A stretch of DNA of 64,000 nucleotides from Aurelia coerulea. Lineage: Eukaryota > Cnidaria > Scyphozoa > Semaeostomeae > Ulmaridae. The stretch is from positions 11,547,001 through 11,611,000 of the forward strand of contig CM076955.1 in NCBI GenBank assembly GCA_039566865.1, given 5' to 3'. Below the pieces are notes generated by a model, which was not told the DNA's origin, ran no database searches, and was given only the letters and a program-made list of their open reading frames with translations. The position numbers and the translations under genes are program-made. Positions 50,401 to 64,000 of the stretch are shown piece after piece. The first letter of the stretch is position 1, and every line of letters starts with the position of its first letter.

Positions 50401-52060
50401 ACATTGATTAATCAAATGTTTATTTTCTCAAAAGAACAAAAAAAAACACAAAAAGTGTGGATAAACGTACTTTAGTAGCTACAATTTATATTATAAAGAG
50501 TATTGCACTCATCGTTCTTTAAAACTTTAGTTCTACCAGTTACTTCTTTTATAGCACTATATTAGTGGTGCAGAAACCATTCTTGGAAACATTACTATAG
50601 ACATTAGTTTTTATTAGTCTCAATTTTGCTTTACAGCGTAAACAAACATCGATTAATTAAAAGTTTATTTTCTCAAAGAAAACAAATTATAAACACAAAA
50701 AATGTAGATTAACGTACTTTAGTAGCTACAATTTATATTATATACAGTATTGCACTCATCATTCTTTAAAACTTTAGTTCTGCCAGTTACTTCTTTTATA
50801 GCACTATATTAGTGCTGCAGCAACCATTCTTGGAAACATTACTAAAGACATTAGTTTTTTCTTTAGTCTCATTTTAACTATCCTGCATAAACAAACATCG
50901 ATTTATTAAATGTTTATTTTCCCAAAGGAAACAAAATATAAAAAAAAAAGGGGGCTTAACGTACTTTAATAGCTAAAATTTAGATTATAAAGAGTATTGC
51001 ACTCATCGTTCTTTAAAACTTTAGTTCTATCACTTACTTCTTTCATAGCACTTTATTAGTGCTGCAGCAACCATTCTTTGAAACATTACTACAGACATTA
51101 GTTTTTTCTTTATTCTCATTTTAGCTTTACTGCATAAACAAACATCAAATAATTAAAAGTTTATTTTCTCAAAGAAAGCAAAATGTAAACACAAAAAAAT
51201 ACTGATTAACATACTTTAGTAGCTAAAAGTTATATTATAAAGAGTATTCTACTCATCGTTCTTAGAAACTTTAGTTCTGCCAGTTACTTCTTTTATAGCA
51301 CTATATTAGTGGTGCAGAAACCATTCTTGGAAACATTACTATAGACATTAGTTTTTATTAGTCTTAATTTTGCTTTATCGCGTAAACAAACATCGATTAA
51401 TTAAAAGTTTATTTTCTAAAAGAAAATAAAATATAAACACAAAAAATAGTGATTAAGGTACTTTAGCAGCTACAATTTATATTATATACAGTATTGCACT
51501 CATCGTTCTTTAAAACTTTAGTTCTGCCAGTTACTTCTATTATAGCACTATGTTAGTGCTGCAGCAACTATTCTTGGAAACATTACTAAAGACATTAGTT
51601 TTTTCTTTAGTCTCATTTTAACTTTCCTGCATAAACAAACATCGATTTATTAAATGTTTATTTTCCCAAAGGAAACAAAATATAAAAAAAAAATGGGGCT
51701 TAACGTACTTTAATAGCTAAAATTTAGATTATAAAGAGTATTGCACTCATCGTTCTTTAAAACTTTAGTTCTATCACTTACTTCTTTTATAGCACTATAT
51801 TAGTGCTGCAGCAACCATTCTTTGAAACATTACTACAGACATTAGTTTTTTCTTTATTCTCATTTTAGCTTTACTGCATAAACAAACATCGATTAATTAA
51901 AAGTTTATTTTCTCAAAGAAAGCAAAATATAAACACAAAAAAATACTGATTAACATACTTTAGTAGCTAAAATTTATATTATAAAGAGTATTCACTCATT
52001 GTTCTTAAAAACTTTAGTTCTGCCAGTTACTTCTTTTATAGCACTATATTAGTGCTGCAG

Positions 52061-53570
52061 CAACCTTAATTTTAATTACATTTTAGCTCTACTGCATCAG
52101 CAAACAATGATTAATGAAATGTTTATTTTTCTCAAAGAAAACAAAAGATAAAGACAAAAAGTGTGGATTAACGTACTTTAGTAGCTACAATTCATATTAT
52201 AAACAGTATTGCACTCATCGTTCATTGAAACTTTAGTTCTGCTTGTTACTTCTTTTATAGCACTATAATAGTGCTGCAGCAACCTTAATTTTAATTACAT
52301 TTTAGCTCTACTGCATCAGCAAACAATGATTAATGAAATGTTTATTTTTCTCAAAGAAAACAAAAGATAAAGACAAAATGTGTGGATTAACGTACTTTAG
52401 TAGCTACAATTCATATTATAAACAGTATTGCACTCATCGTTCTTTGAAACTTTAGTTCTACTTGTTACTTCTTTTATAGCACTATATTAGTGCTGCAGCA
52501 ACCATTCTTGGAAGCATGATTAAAGACATTACTTTTTTCTTTAGTCTCATTGTAGCTTTACTGCATAAACAAACATCGATTAATTAAATGTTTATTTTCT
52601 CAATGAAAACAAAATATAAACACAAAAAGTGTCGATTAACGTATTTTAGTAGCTAAAATTTATACTAAAAACAGTATTCATCGTTCTTTACAACTTTAGT
52701 TCTGCCAGTTACTTCTTTTATAGCACTATATTAGTGCTGCAGCAACCATTCTTGGAAACATTACTATAGACATTAGTATTTTTCTTTAGTCTCATTCTAG
52801 CTTTACTTCCTAAACAATCATCGGTTATTTAAAAGTTTATTTTCTCAAAGAAAACAAATTATAAACACAAAAAGTGTGGATTAACGTACTTTAGTAGCTG
52901 CAATTTATATTATAAAGAGTAATGCACTCATCGTTCTCTAAAACTTTAGTTCTGCCAGTTACTTCTTTTATAGCTCTATATTAGTGCTGCAGCAACCTTA
53001 ATTTTAACTACATTTAAGCTTTACTTCATAACAAACATCGATTAATTAAATGTTTATTTTATGAGAAAAAACAAAATATAAATAGAAAAAATGGGGATTA
53101 ACGCACTTTAGTAGCTAATATTTATATTATAAAGAGTATAGCACTCATCGTCCTTCAAAACTTTAGTTCTACCAGTAACTTCTTTTATAGCACTATATTA
53201 GTTTCATAGCAACCATTCTTGGAAACATTACTATAGACATTAGCTTTTTCTTTAGTCTCATTTTAGCTTTACTGCATAAACAAACATCGATTAATTAAAT
53301 GTTTATTTTCTCAAAGAAAACAGAAAATAAAAACAAAAAGTGTCGATTAACGTATTTTAGTAGCTAAAATTTATACTAAAAACAGTATTGCACTCATCGT
53401 TCTTTACAACTTTAGTTCTGCCAGTTACTTCTTTTATAGCACTATATTAGTGCTGCAGCAACCATTCTTGGAAACATTACTATAGACATTAGTATTTTTC
53501 TTTAGTCTCATTCTAGCTTTACTTCCTAAACAATCATCGGTTATTTAAAAGTTTATTTTCTCAAAGAAAA
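52061..53570. repeat. Six-monomer block of satellite 2 duplicated at 56387-57896
   Basis: The offset is a constant 4326 bp across about 1.5 kb. The block includes two consecutive short monomers with GCATCAGCAAACAATG, then a monomer with GGAAGCATGATTAAAG, then CTTCCTAAACAATCATCGG variants in the same order. Confidence 0.85.
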
Positions 53571-55700
53571 CAAAATATAGACGCAAGAAAAAAGGAATAA
53601 CGTACTTTAGTAGCTAAAATTTATATTATAAGGAGTATTGCACTCATCGTCCTTCAAATTTTTAGTTCTACCAATAACTTCTTTTATAGGTCTTTATTAG
53701 TGCGGCAGCAACCATTCTTGGAAACATTACTATAGACATTAGTTTTTTCTTTAGTCTCATTTTAGCTTTACTGCATAAAAAAACATCGATTAATTAAATG
53801 TTTATTTTCTCAAAGAAGACAAAACATAAACACAAAAAATGGGGATTGACGTACTTTAGTAGCTAAAATTTATATTATAAAGAGTATTGCACTCATCGTT
53901 CTCTAAAACTTTAGTTCTGCCAGTTTCTTCTTTTATAGGTCTATATTAGTGCGGCAGCAACCAATCTTGGAACTATTACTATAGACATTAGTGTTTTCTT
54001 TAGTCTCAATTTTGCTTTACTGCTTAAACAAACATCGATTAATTAAATATTTATTTTCTCAAAGAGAACAAAATATAAACACAAAAAGTGTGGATTAACG
54101 TACATTAGTAGCTAATATTTATATTATACAGAGTATTGCACTCATCGTTCTTTTCAACTTTAGTTCTGCCAGTTACCTCTTTTATAGCACTATATTAATG
54201 CTGGAGCAACCTTAATTTTAATTACATTTTAGCCTTACTGCATAAACAAACATCGATTAATTAAATGTTTACTTTCTCATAGAAAGCAAAATATAAACAC
54301 AAAAAGTGTGGATTAACGTACTTTAGTAGCTACAATTTGTATTATAAACAGTATTGCACTCATCGTTCTCTAAAACTTTAGTTCTGCCAATTATTTCTTT
54401 TATAGCACTATATTAGTGCTGCAGCAACCATTCTTGGAAACATTACTATAGACATTAGTATTTTTCTTTAGTCTCATTCTAGCTTTACTTCCTAAACAAT
54501 CATCGGTTAATGAAATGTTTATTTTCTCAAAGAAAGCAAAATATAAACAGAAAAAGTGTGGATTAACGTACTTAAGTAGCTACAATTTATATTATAAACA
54601 GTATTGCACTCATCGTTTTTTACAACTTTAGTTCTGCCAGTTACTTCTTTTATAGCACTATATCAGTGCTGCAGCAACCATTCTTGGAAACATTACTATA
54701 GACATTAGTTTTTTCTTTAGTCTAACTTTAGCTTTACTGCATAAACAAACATCGGTTAATTAAAAGTTTATTTTCTCAAAGAAAACAAAATATTAACACA
54801 AAAAATAGAGACTAACGTACTTTAGTAGCTGACATTTATATCATAAAGAGTATTGCAATCATCGTTCTTTAAAACTTTAGTTCTGCCAGTTACTTCTTTT
54901 ATAGCACTATATTAGTTTCGCTGCAACCATTCTAGGAAACATTACTATAGACATTAGTTTTTTCTTTAGTGTAACTTTAGCTTTACTGCATAAACAAACA
55001 TCGGTTAATTAAAGGTTTATTTTCTGAAAGAAAACAAAATATAAACACAAAAAATGTGGATTAACGCACTTTAGTAGCTGCAATTTATATTATAAAGAGT
55101 ATTGCAATCATTGTTCTCTTAAATTTTAGCTCTGCCAGTTACTTCTTTTATAGCACTATATTAGTGCTGCAAAAACCTTAATTTTAATTACATTTTAGCT
55201 TTACTGCATAAACAAACATCGATTAATTAAATGTTTATTCTCTCAAAGAAAACAAAATGTAAACACAAAAAGTGTGGATTAACGTACTTTAGTAGCTACA
55301 ATTTATATTATAAACAGTATTGCACTCATCGTTCTTTACAACTTTAGTTCTGCCAGTTACTTCTTTTATAGCACTATATTAGTGCTGCAGCAACCATTCT
55401 TGGAAACATTACAATAGACATTAGTTTTTTATTTGGTCTCATTTTAGCTTTACTTCATAAACAAACATCGATCAATTAAATGTTTATTTTCTGAGAGAAA
55501 ACAAAATATAAACACGAAAAATGGGGACTAACGTACTTTAGTAGCTGAAATTTATATTATAAAGAGTATTGCAATCATCGTTCTTTAAAACTTTAGTTCT
55601 GCCAGTTACTTCTTTTATAGCCTTATATTTGTGCTGCAGCAACCATTCTTGGAAACATTACTATAGACATTAGTTTTTTCCTTAGTCTCATTTTAGCTTT
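53571..55700. repeat. Block of satellite 2 duplicated at about 58582-61000
   Basis: Offset about 5011 bp at the left (GACGCAA at 53580 and 58591; TGCTTAAAC at 54021 and 59032). It becomes about 5508 bp at TTGTTCTCTTAAATTTT (55111 and 60619) because the right copy contains an extra tandem duplication of two monomers (GTACTTAAGTAGC at 59581 and 60078, 497 bp apart). Confidence 0.85.
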
Positions 55701-58700
55701 ACTTCATAAACAAACATCGATTAATTAAATGTTTATTTTCTGAGAAAAAACAAAATATAGACGCAAAAAATGGGGATTAACGTACTTTAGTAGCTAAAAT
55801 TTATGTTATAAGGAGTATTGCACTCATCGGCCTTCAAATTTTTAGTTCTACCAATAACTTCTTTTATAGCACTATATTAGTTTCGCAGCAACCATTCTTG
55901 GAAACATTACTATACACATTAGTTTTTTCTTTAGTCTCATTTTAGCTTTACTGCATAAACAAACATCGATTAATTAAATGTTCTTTTTTCTGAGAAAAAA
56001 CGAAATATAGACACAAAAATTGGGTTTAACGTACTTTCGTAGCTAAAATTTATACTATAGACAGTATTCCACTCATCGTTCTTAAAAACTTTAGTTCTGC
56101 CAGTTACTTCTTTTATAGCCCTATATTAGTGCTGCAGCAACCACTCTGGGAAATATTACTATAGACATTAGTTTTTTCTTTAGTCTCAATTTAGCTTTAC
56201 TGCATAAGCAAACATCGATTAATTAAATGTTTATTTTATGTGAGAAAGCAAAATATAAACACAAAAAATGGGGATTAACGCACTTTAGTATCTAAAATTT
56301 ATATTATAAAAAGTATTGCACTCATCGTCCTTCAAAACTTTTGTTCTGCCAGTTACTTCTTTTATAGCACTATATTAGTGCTGCAGCAACCTTAATTTTA
56401 ATTACATTTTAGCTCTACTGCATCAGCAAACAATGATTAATGAAATGTTTATTTTTCTCAAAGAAAACAAAAGATAAAGACAAAAAGTGTGGATTAACGT
56501 ACTTTAGTAGCTACAATTCATATTATAAACAGTATTGCACTCATCGTTCTTTGAAACTTTAGTTCTGCTTGTTACTTCTTTTATAGCACTATATTAGTCT
56601 TGCAGCAACCTTAATTTTAATTACATTTTAGCTCTACTGCATCAGCAAACAATGATTAATGAAATGTTTATTTTTCTCAAAGAAAACAAAAGATAAAGAC
56701 AAAAAGTGTGGATTAACGTACTTTAGTAGCTACAATTCATATTATAAACAGTATTGCACTCATCGTTCTTTGAAACTTTAGTTCTACTTGTTACTTCTTT
56801 TATAGCACTATATTAGTGCTGCAGCAACCATTCTTGGAAGCATGATTAAAGACATTACTTTTTTCTTTAGTCTCATTGTAGCTTTACTGCATAAAGAAAC
56901 ATCGATTAATTAAATATTTATTTTCTCAATGAAAACAAATTATAAACACAAAAAGTGTCGATTAACGTATTTTAGTAGCTAAAATTTATACTAAAAACAG
57001 TATTCATCGTTCTTTACAACTTTAGTTCTGCCAGTTACTTCTTTTATAGCACTATATTAGTGCTGCAGCAACCATTCTTGGAAACATTACTATAGACATT
57101 AGTATTTTTCTTTAGTCTCATTCTAGCTTTACTTCCTAAACAGTCATCGGTTATTTAAAAGTTTATTTTCTCAAAGAAAACAAATTATAAACACAAAAAG
57201 TGTGGATTAACGTACTTTAGTAGCTGCAATTTATATTATAAAGAGTAATGCACTCATCGTTCTCTAAAACTTTAGTTCTGCCAGTTACTTCTTTTATAGC
57301 TCTATATTAGTGCTGCAGCAACCTTAATTTTAACTACATTTTAGCTTTACTTCATAACAAACATCGATTAATTAAATGTTTATTTTATGAGAGAAAACAA
57401 AATATAAATACAAAAAATGGGGATTAACGCACTTTAGTAGCTAATATTTATATTATAAAGAGTATTGCACTCATCGTCCTTCAAAACTTTAGTTCTACCA
57501 GTAACTTCTTTTATAGCACTATATTAGTTTCGCAGCAACCATTCTTGGAAACATTACTATAGACATTAGCTTTTTCTTTAGTCTCATTTTAGCTTTACTG
57601 CATAAACAAACATCGATTAATTAAATGTTTATTTTCTCAATGAAAACAAATTATAAACACAAAAAGTGTCGATTAACGTATTTTAGTAGCTAAAATTTAT
57701 ACTAAAAACAGTATTGCACTCATCGTTCTTTACAACTTTAGTTCTGCCAGTTACTTCTTTTATAGCACTATATTAGTGCTGCAGCAACCATTCTTGGAAA
57801 CATTACTATAGACATTAGTATTTTTCTTTAGTCTCATTCTAGCTTTACTTCCTAAACAATCATCGGTTATTTAAAAGTTTATTTTCTCAAAGAAAACAAA
57901 ATAAAAACACAAAACGTGTGGATTAACATACTTTAGTAGCTGAAATTTATAATATAAAGAGTATTGTACTCATTGTTCTTTAAAACTTTAGTTCTGCCAG
58001 TTACTTCTTTTATAGAACTATATTAGTGCTGCAGCAACCTTAATTTTAATTACATTTTAGCTTTACTGCATAAACAAACATCGATTAATTAATTGTTTAC
58101 TTTCTATAAGAAAACAAAATATAAACACAAAAAGTGTGGATTAAAGTACTTTAGTAGCTACAATTTATATTATAAACAGTATTGCACTCATCGTTCTTTA
58201 CAACGTTAGTTCTGGCAGTTACTTCTTTTATAGCACTATATTAGTACTGCAGCAACCTAATTTTTAATTACATTTTAGCTTTACTGCATAAACAAACATC
58301 GATTAATTAAATGTTTATTTTCTCAATGAAGACAAATTATAGTTACAAAAAGTGTCGATTAACGTACTTTAGTAGCTACAATTTATTCTAAAAACAGTAT
58401 TCCACTCATCGTTCTTTACAACTTTAGTTCTGCCAGTTACTTCTTTTATAGCACTATATTAGTGCTGCAGCAGCAATTCTTGGAAACATTATTATAGACC
58501 TTAGTTTTTTCCTTAGTCTCATTTTAGCTTTACTTCATAAACAAACATCGATTAATTAAATGTTTTTTTTCTGAGAAAAAACAAAATATAGACGCAAAAA
58601 ATGGGGATTAACGTACTTTAGTAGCTAAAATTTATATTATAAGGAGTATTGCACTCATCGTCCTTCAAATTTTTAGTTCTACCAATAACTTCTTTTATAG

Positions 58701-61700
58701 GTCTTTATTAGTGCGGCAGCAACCATTCTTGGAAACATTACTATAGACATTAGTTTTTTCTTTAGTCTCATTTTAGCTTTACTGCATAAAAAAACATCGA
58801 TTAATTAAATGTTTATTTTCTCAAAGAAGACAAAACATAAACACAAAAAATGGGGATTGACGTACTTTAGTAGCTAAAATTTATATTATAAAGAGTATTG
58901 CACTCATCGTTCTCTAAAACTTTAGTTCTGCCAGTTACTTCTTTTATAGGTCTATATTAGTGCGGCAGCAACCAATCTTGGAACTATTACTATAGACATT
59001 AGTGTTTTCTTTAGTCTCAATTTTGCTTTACTGCTTAAACAAACATCGATTAATTAAATATTTATTTTCTCAAAGAAAACAAAATATAAACACAAAAAGT
59101 GTGGATTAACGTACTTTATAAGCTAAAATTTATATTATAAAGAGTATTGCACTCATCGTTCTTTACAACTTTAGTTCTGCCAGTTACTTCTTTTATAGCA
59201 CTATATTAATGCTGCAGCAACCTTAATTTTAATTACATTTTAGCCTTACTGCATAAACAAACATCGATTAATTAAATGTTTACTTTCTCAAAGAAAGCAA
59301 AATATAAACACAAAAAGTGTGGATTAACGTACTTTAGTAGCTACAATTTATATTATAAACAGTATTGCACTCATCGTTCTCTAAAACTTTAGTTCTGCCA
59401 ATTACTTCTTTTATAGCACTATATTAGTGCTGCAGCAACCATTCTTGGAAACATTACTATAGACATTAGTTTTTTCTTTAGTCTCATTCTAGCTTTACTT
59501 CATAAACAAACATCGATTAATTAAATGTTTATTTTCTCAAAGAAAACAAAATAAAAACAGAAAAAGTGTGGATTAACGTACTTAAGTAGCTACAATTTAT
59601 ATTATAAACAGTATTGCACTCATCGTTTTTTACAACTTTAGTTCTGCCAGTTACTTCTTTTATAGCACTATATCAGTGCTGCAGCAACCATTCTTGGAAA
59701 CATTACTATAGACATTAGTTTTTTCTTTAGTCTAACTTTAGCTTTACTGCATAAACAAACATCGGTTAATTAAAAGTTTATTTTCTCAAAGAAAACAAAA
59801 TATTAACACAAAAAATGAGATTAACGTACTTTAGTAGCTAAAATTTATATTATAAAGAGTATTGCACTCATCGTTCTTTAAAACTTTAGTTCTGCCAGTT
59901 ACTTCTTTTATAGCACTATATTAGTGCTGCAGCAACCATTCTTGGAAACATTATTATAGACATTAGTTTTTTCTTTAGTCTCATTTTAGCTTTACTTCAT
60001 AAACAAACATCGATTAATGAAATGTTTATTTTCTCAAAGAAAACAAAATAAAAACAGAAAAAGTGTGGATTAACGTACTTAAGTAGCTACAATTTATATT
60101 ATAAACAGTATTGCACTCATCGTTTTTTACAACTTTAGTTCTGCCAGTTACTTCTTTTATAGCACTATATCAGTGCTGCAGCAACCATTCTTGGAAACAT
60201 TACTATAGACATTAGTTTTTTCTTTAGTCTAACTTTAGCTTTACTGCATAAACAAACATCGGTTAATTAAAAGTTTATTTTCTCAAAGAAAACAAAATAT
60301 TAACACAAAAAATAGAGACTAACGTACTTTAGTAGCTGACATTTATATCATAAAGAGTATTGCAATCATCGTTCTTTAAAACTTTAGTTCTGCCAGTTAC
60401 TTCTTTTATAGCACTATATTAGTTTCGCTGCAACCATTCTAGGAAACATTACTATAGACATTAGTTTTTTCTTTAGTGTAACTTTAGCTTTACTGCATAA
60501 ACAAACATCGGTTAATTAAAGGTTTATTTTCTGAAAGAAAACAAAATATAAACACAAAAAATGTGGATTAACGCACTTTAGTAGCTGCAATTTATATTAT
60601 AAAGAGTATTGCAATCATTGTTCTCTTAAATTTTAGCTCTGCCAGTTACTTCTTTTATAGCACTATATTAGTGCTGCAAAAACCTTGATTTTAATTACAT
60701 TTTAGCTTTACTGCATAAACAAACATCGATTAATTAAATGTTTATTCTCTCAAAGAAAACAAAATGTAAACACAAAAAGTGTGGATTAACGTACTTTAGT
60801 AGCTACAATTTATATTATAAACAGTATTGCACTCATCGTTCTTTACAACTTTAGTTCTGCCAGTTACTTCTTTTATAGCAAAATATTAGTGCTGCAGCAA
60901 CCATTCTTGGAAAAATTACTACAGACATTAGTTTTTTATTTGGTCTCACTTTAGCTTTACTTCATAAACAAACATCGATCAATTAAATGTTTATTTTCTG
61001 AAAGAAAACAAGATATAAACACAAAAAACGAGGATTAACGTACTTTAGTAGCTAAAATTTATATTATAAGGAGTATTGCAATCATCTTTCTTTAAAACTT
61101 TAGTTCTGCCAGTTACTTCTTTTATAGCACTATATTAGTTTCGCAGCAACCATTTTTGGAAACATTACTATAGACATTAGTTTTTTCTTTAGTCTCACTT
61201 TAGCTTTACTGCATAAAGAAACATCGATTAATTAAAAGTTTATTTTCTCAAAGAAAACAAATTATAAACACAAAAAATGGGGACTAACGTACTTTAGTAG
61301 CTGAAATTTATATTATAAAGAGTATTGCACTCATCGTCCTTCAAAACTTTAGGTCTGCCAGTTACTTCTTTTATAGCCCTATATTTGTGCTGCAGGAACC
61401 ATTCTTGGAAACATTACTATAGACACTAGATTTTTCTTTAGTCTCAATATAGCTTTACTGCATAAAGAAACATCGATTAATTAAAAGTTTATTTTCTCAA
61501 AGAAAACAAATTATAAACACAAAAAGTGTGGATTAACGTACTTTAGTAGCTGCAATATATATTATAAAGAGTATTGCAATCATTGTTCTCTAAAATTTTA
61601 GTTCTGCGAGCTACTTCTTTTATAGCACTATATTAGTGCTGCAGCAACCATTCTTGGAAACACTACTATAGACATTAGTTTTTTCTTTAGTCTCACTTTA

Positions 61701-64000
61701 GCTTTACTGCATAAAGAAACATCGATTAATTAAAAGTTTATTTTCTCAAAGAAAACAAATTATAAACACAAAAAATGGGGACTAACGTACTTTAGTAGCT
61801 GAAATTTATATTATAAAGAGTATTGCAATCATCGTTCTTAAAAACTTTAGGTCTGCCAGTTACTTCTTTTATAGCACTATATTAGTGCTGCAAAAACCTT
61901 AATTTTAATTACATTTTAGCTTTAATGCATAAACAAACATCGATTAATTAAATGTTTATTTTCTCAAAGAAAACAAAATATAAACACATAAATGGGCATT
62001 AACGTACTTTAGTAGCTACAATTTATATTATAAAGAGTATTGCACTCATTGTTCTTTAAAACTTTAGTTCTGCGAGCTACTTCTTTTATAGCACTATATT
62101 AGTGCTGCAGCAACCATTCTTGGAAACATTACTATAGACATTAGCTTTTTCTTTAGTCTATTTTTAGCGTTACTGCATAAACAAACATCGGTTAAATAAA
62201 ATTTTATTTTCTTAAAGAAAACAAAATATAAGCACAAAAAATGGGGATTAACGTACTTTAGTGGCTACAATTTATATTATAAGGAGTATTGCACTCTTCG
62301 TCCTTCAAAGCATTACTTCTACCAGTAACTTGTTTTATAGCACTATATTAGTTTCACAGCAACCATTTTTCGAAACATTACTATAGACATTAGCTTTTTC
62401 TTTAATCTCATTTTAGCTTTACAGCATAAACAAACATCGGTTAATTGAAAGTTTATTTTCTCAAAGAAAATTAATACAAACACAAAAAGTGTGGATTAAC
62501 GTACTTTATTAGCTACAATTTATATTATAAAGAGTATTGTAAAAATCGTTCTTTAAAACTTTAGTTCTGCCAGTTACTTCTTTTATAGCACTATATTAGT
62601 GCTGCAGCAACCATGTTTGGAAACATTACTATAGACATTAGTTTTTTCTTTAGTCTCACTTTAGCTTTACTGCATAAACAAACATCGGTTAATTAAAAGT
62701 TTATTTTCTCAAAGGAAACAAATTATAAACACAAAAAATGGGGATTAACGTACTTTAGTAGCTGACATTTATATCATAAAGAGTATTGCAGTCATCGTTC
62801 TTTAAAACTTTAGTTCTGCCAGTTACTTCTTTTATAGCACTATATTAGTTTCGCAGCAACCATTCTAGGAAACATTACTATAGACATTAGTTTTTCCTTT
62901 AGTCTCAATTTAGCTTTAATGCATAAAGAAACATCGATTAATTAAAAATTTATTTTCTCAAAGAAAACAAATTATAAACACAAAAATTGTGGATTAACGT
63001 ACTTTAGTAGCTGCAATTTATATTATAAAGAGTATTGCAATGATCGTTCTCTAAAATTTTAGTTCTGACAGTTACTTCTTTTATAGCACTATATTAGTGC
63101 TGCAAAAACCTTAATTTTAATTACATTTTAGCTTTACTGCATCAACAAACATCGATTACTTAAATGTTTATTTTCTCCTCGAAAACAAAATATAAAAACA
63201 TAAAAGGGGGATTAACGTACTTTAGTAGCTAAAATTTATATTATAAGGAGTATTGCACTCATCGTCCTTCAAGACTTTTGTTCTACCAGTAACTTCTTTT
63301 ACAGCACTATATTAGTGCTGCAGCAACCATTCTTGGAAACATTACTATAGAAATTAGATTTTTCTTTAGTCTCATTTTAGCTTTACTGCATAAACAAACA
63401 TTGGTTAATTAAAAGTTTTTTTTCTCGCAGAAAACAAATTTTAAACACAAACAGTATGGATTAACGTACTTTATTAGCTCAATTTATATTATAAAGAGTA
63501 TTACACTCATCGTTCATTAAAACTTTAGTTCTGCCATTTACTTCTTTTTTAGCCCTATATTTGTGCTGCAGCAACCATTCTTTGAAACATTACTATAGAC
63601 ATTAGTTTTTTATTTGGTCTCATTTTAGCTTTACTTTATTAACAAACATCGATCAATTAAATGTTTATTTTCTGAGAGAAAACGAAATATAAACACAAAA
63701 AATGGGGATTAACGTACTTTAGTAGCTACAATTTATATTATAAAGAGTATTGTACTCATTGTTCTTTAAAACTTTAGTTCTACCAGTTACTTCTTTTATA
63801 GCACTATATTAGTGCAGCAGCACTCTTAATTTTAATAACATTTTAGCTTTAATGCATAGACAAACCTCGATTAATTAAATGCTTATTTTATCAAAGAAAA
63901 CGAAATATAAACACAAAAAATGGGCATTAACGTACTTTAGTAGCTAAAATTTATATTATAAGGAGTATTGCACTCATCGTCCTTCAAAACTTTAGTTCTA

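Larger units (their letters stand above)
19211..64000. repeat. Satellite 2 array, right part (~180 copies, open at the right edge)
   Basis: The 249-bp satellite continues without a break to the end of the window. Two length classes are interspersed. The full monomer is about 249 bp. A short monomer of about 220 bp has the segment from CATTCTTGGAAAC to TTTAGTCTC replaced by CTAATTTTTAACTAC or CTTAATTTTAATTAC (for example at about 21505, 24832, 27729, 30319, 45015, 52065, 52285, 56391 and 63105). Further subtypes differ after the ACAAA word: GTGTGGATTAACG versus AATGGGGATTAACG versus AATGTAGATTAACG. No gene, RNA gene or other transposon insertion is visible in these 44.8 kb. Chance open frames never exceed 80 codons and carry no motif. 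Confidence 0.97.

Overview
This 64 kb window is eukaryotic, repeat-dominated DNA. It contains no intact gene, no rRNA or tRNA gene and no CRISPR array that I can support. It consists of two unrelated tandem satellite arrays with a small island of transposon remnants and unassigned single-copy-looking DNA between them. The transposon set (a short-LTR Ty3/mag-like element primed by tRNA-Ser, a CR1/L2-type LINE, a TTAA-targeting MITE and a CAGGGGCGGATCC-ended DNA transposon) fits an invertebrate animal. A cnidarian such as a coral or anemone is my best guess, but that is an inference from remembered family resemblance and was not searched.

Layout. Positions 1-6262 hold satellite 1, a 184-186 bp monomer in about 31 head-to-tail copies. 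It enters already repeating at base 1 and is split at 3718-4297 by a 580-bp piggyBac-like MITE in a TTAA site. Positions 6263-7644 are non-satellite DNA with no supported gene. Positions 7645-10790 hold a complete but defective Ty3/mag-like LTR retrotransposon: 101-bp LTRs, 4-bp target duplication, tRNA-Ser primer site, polypurine tract, and broken gag, protease, reverse transcriptase and integrase. Positions 10795-14687 are mostly unassigned and include two LINE 3' ends lying tail to tail (about 11880-12000 on + and 12178-13070 on -). From 14688 to the right edge is satellite 2, an AT-rich monomer of about 249 bp in roughly 190 copies. It is interrupted once, at 17860-19210, by a 1351-bp DNA transposon with 15-bp perfect terminal inverted repeats.

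How the parts relate. Both arrays show higher-order structure: blocks of several monomers recur at fixed offsets with shared private variants. In both arrays a transposon landed in one copy of such a block while the sister block kept the empty site, so target duplications and relative timing can be read directly. The coding relics are all transposon proteins. Nothing here looks like a working pathway or operon. The most interesting material is the satellites themselves: a two-cassette monomer design in satellite 1, densely palindromic and two-length-class monomers in satellite 2, and nested segmental duplications.
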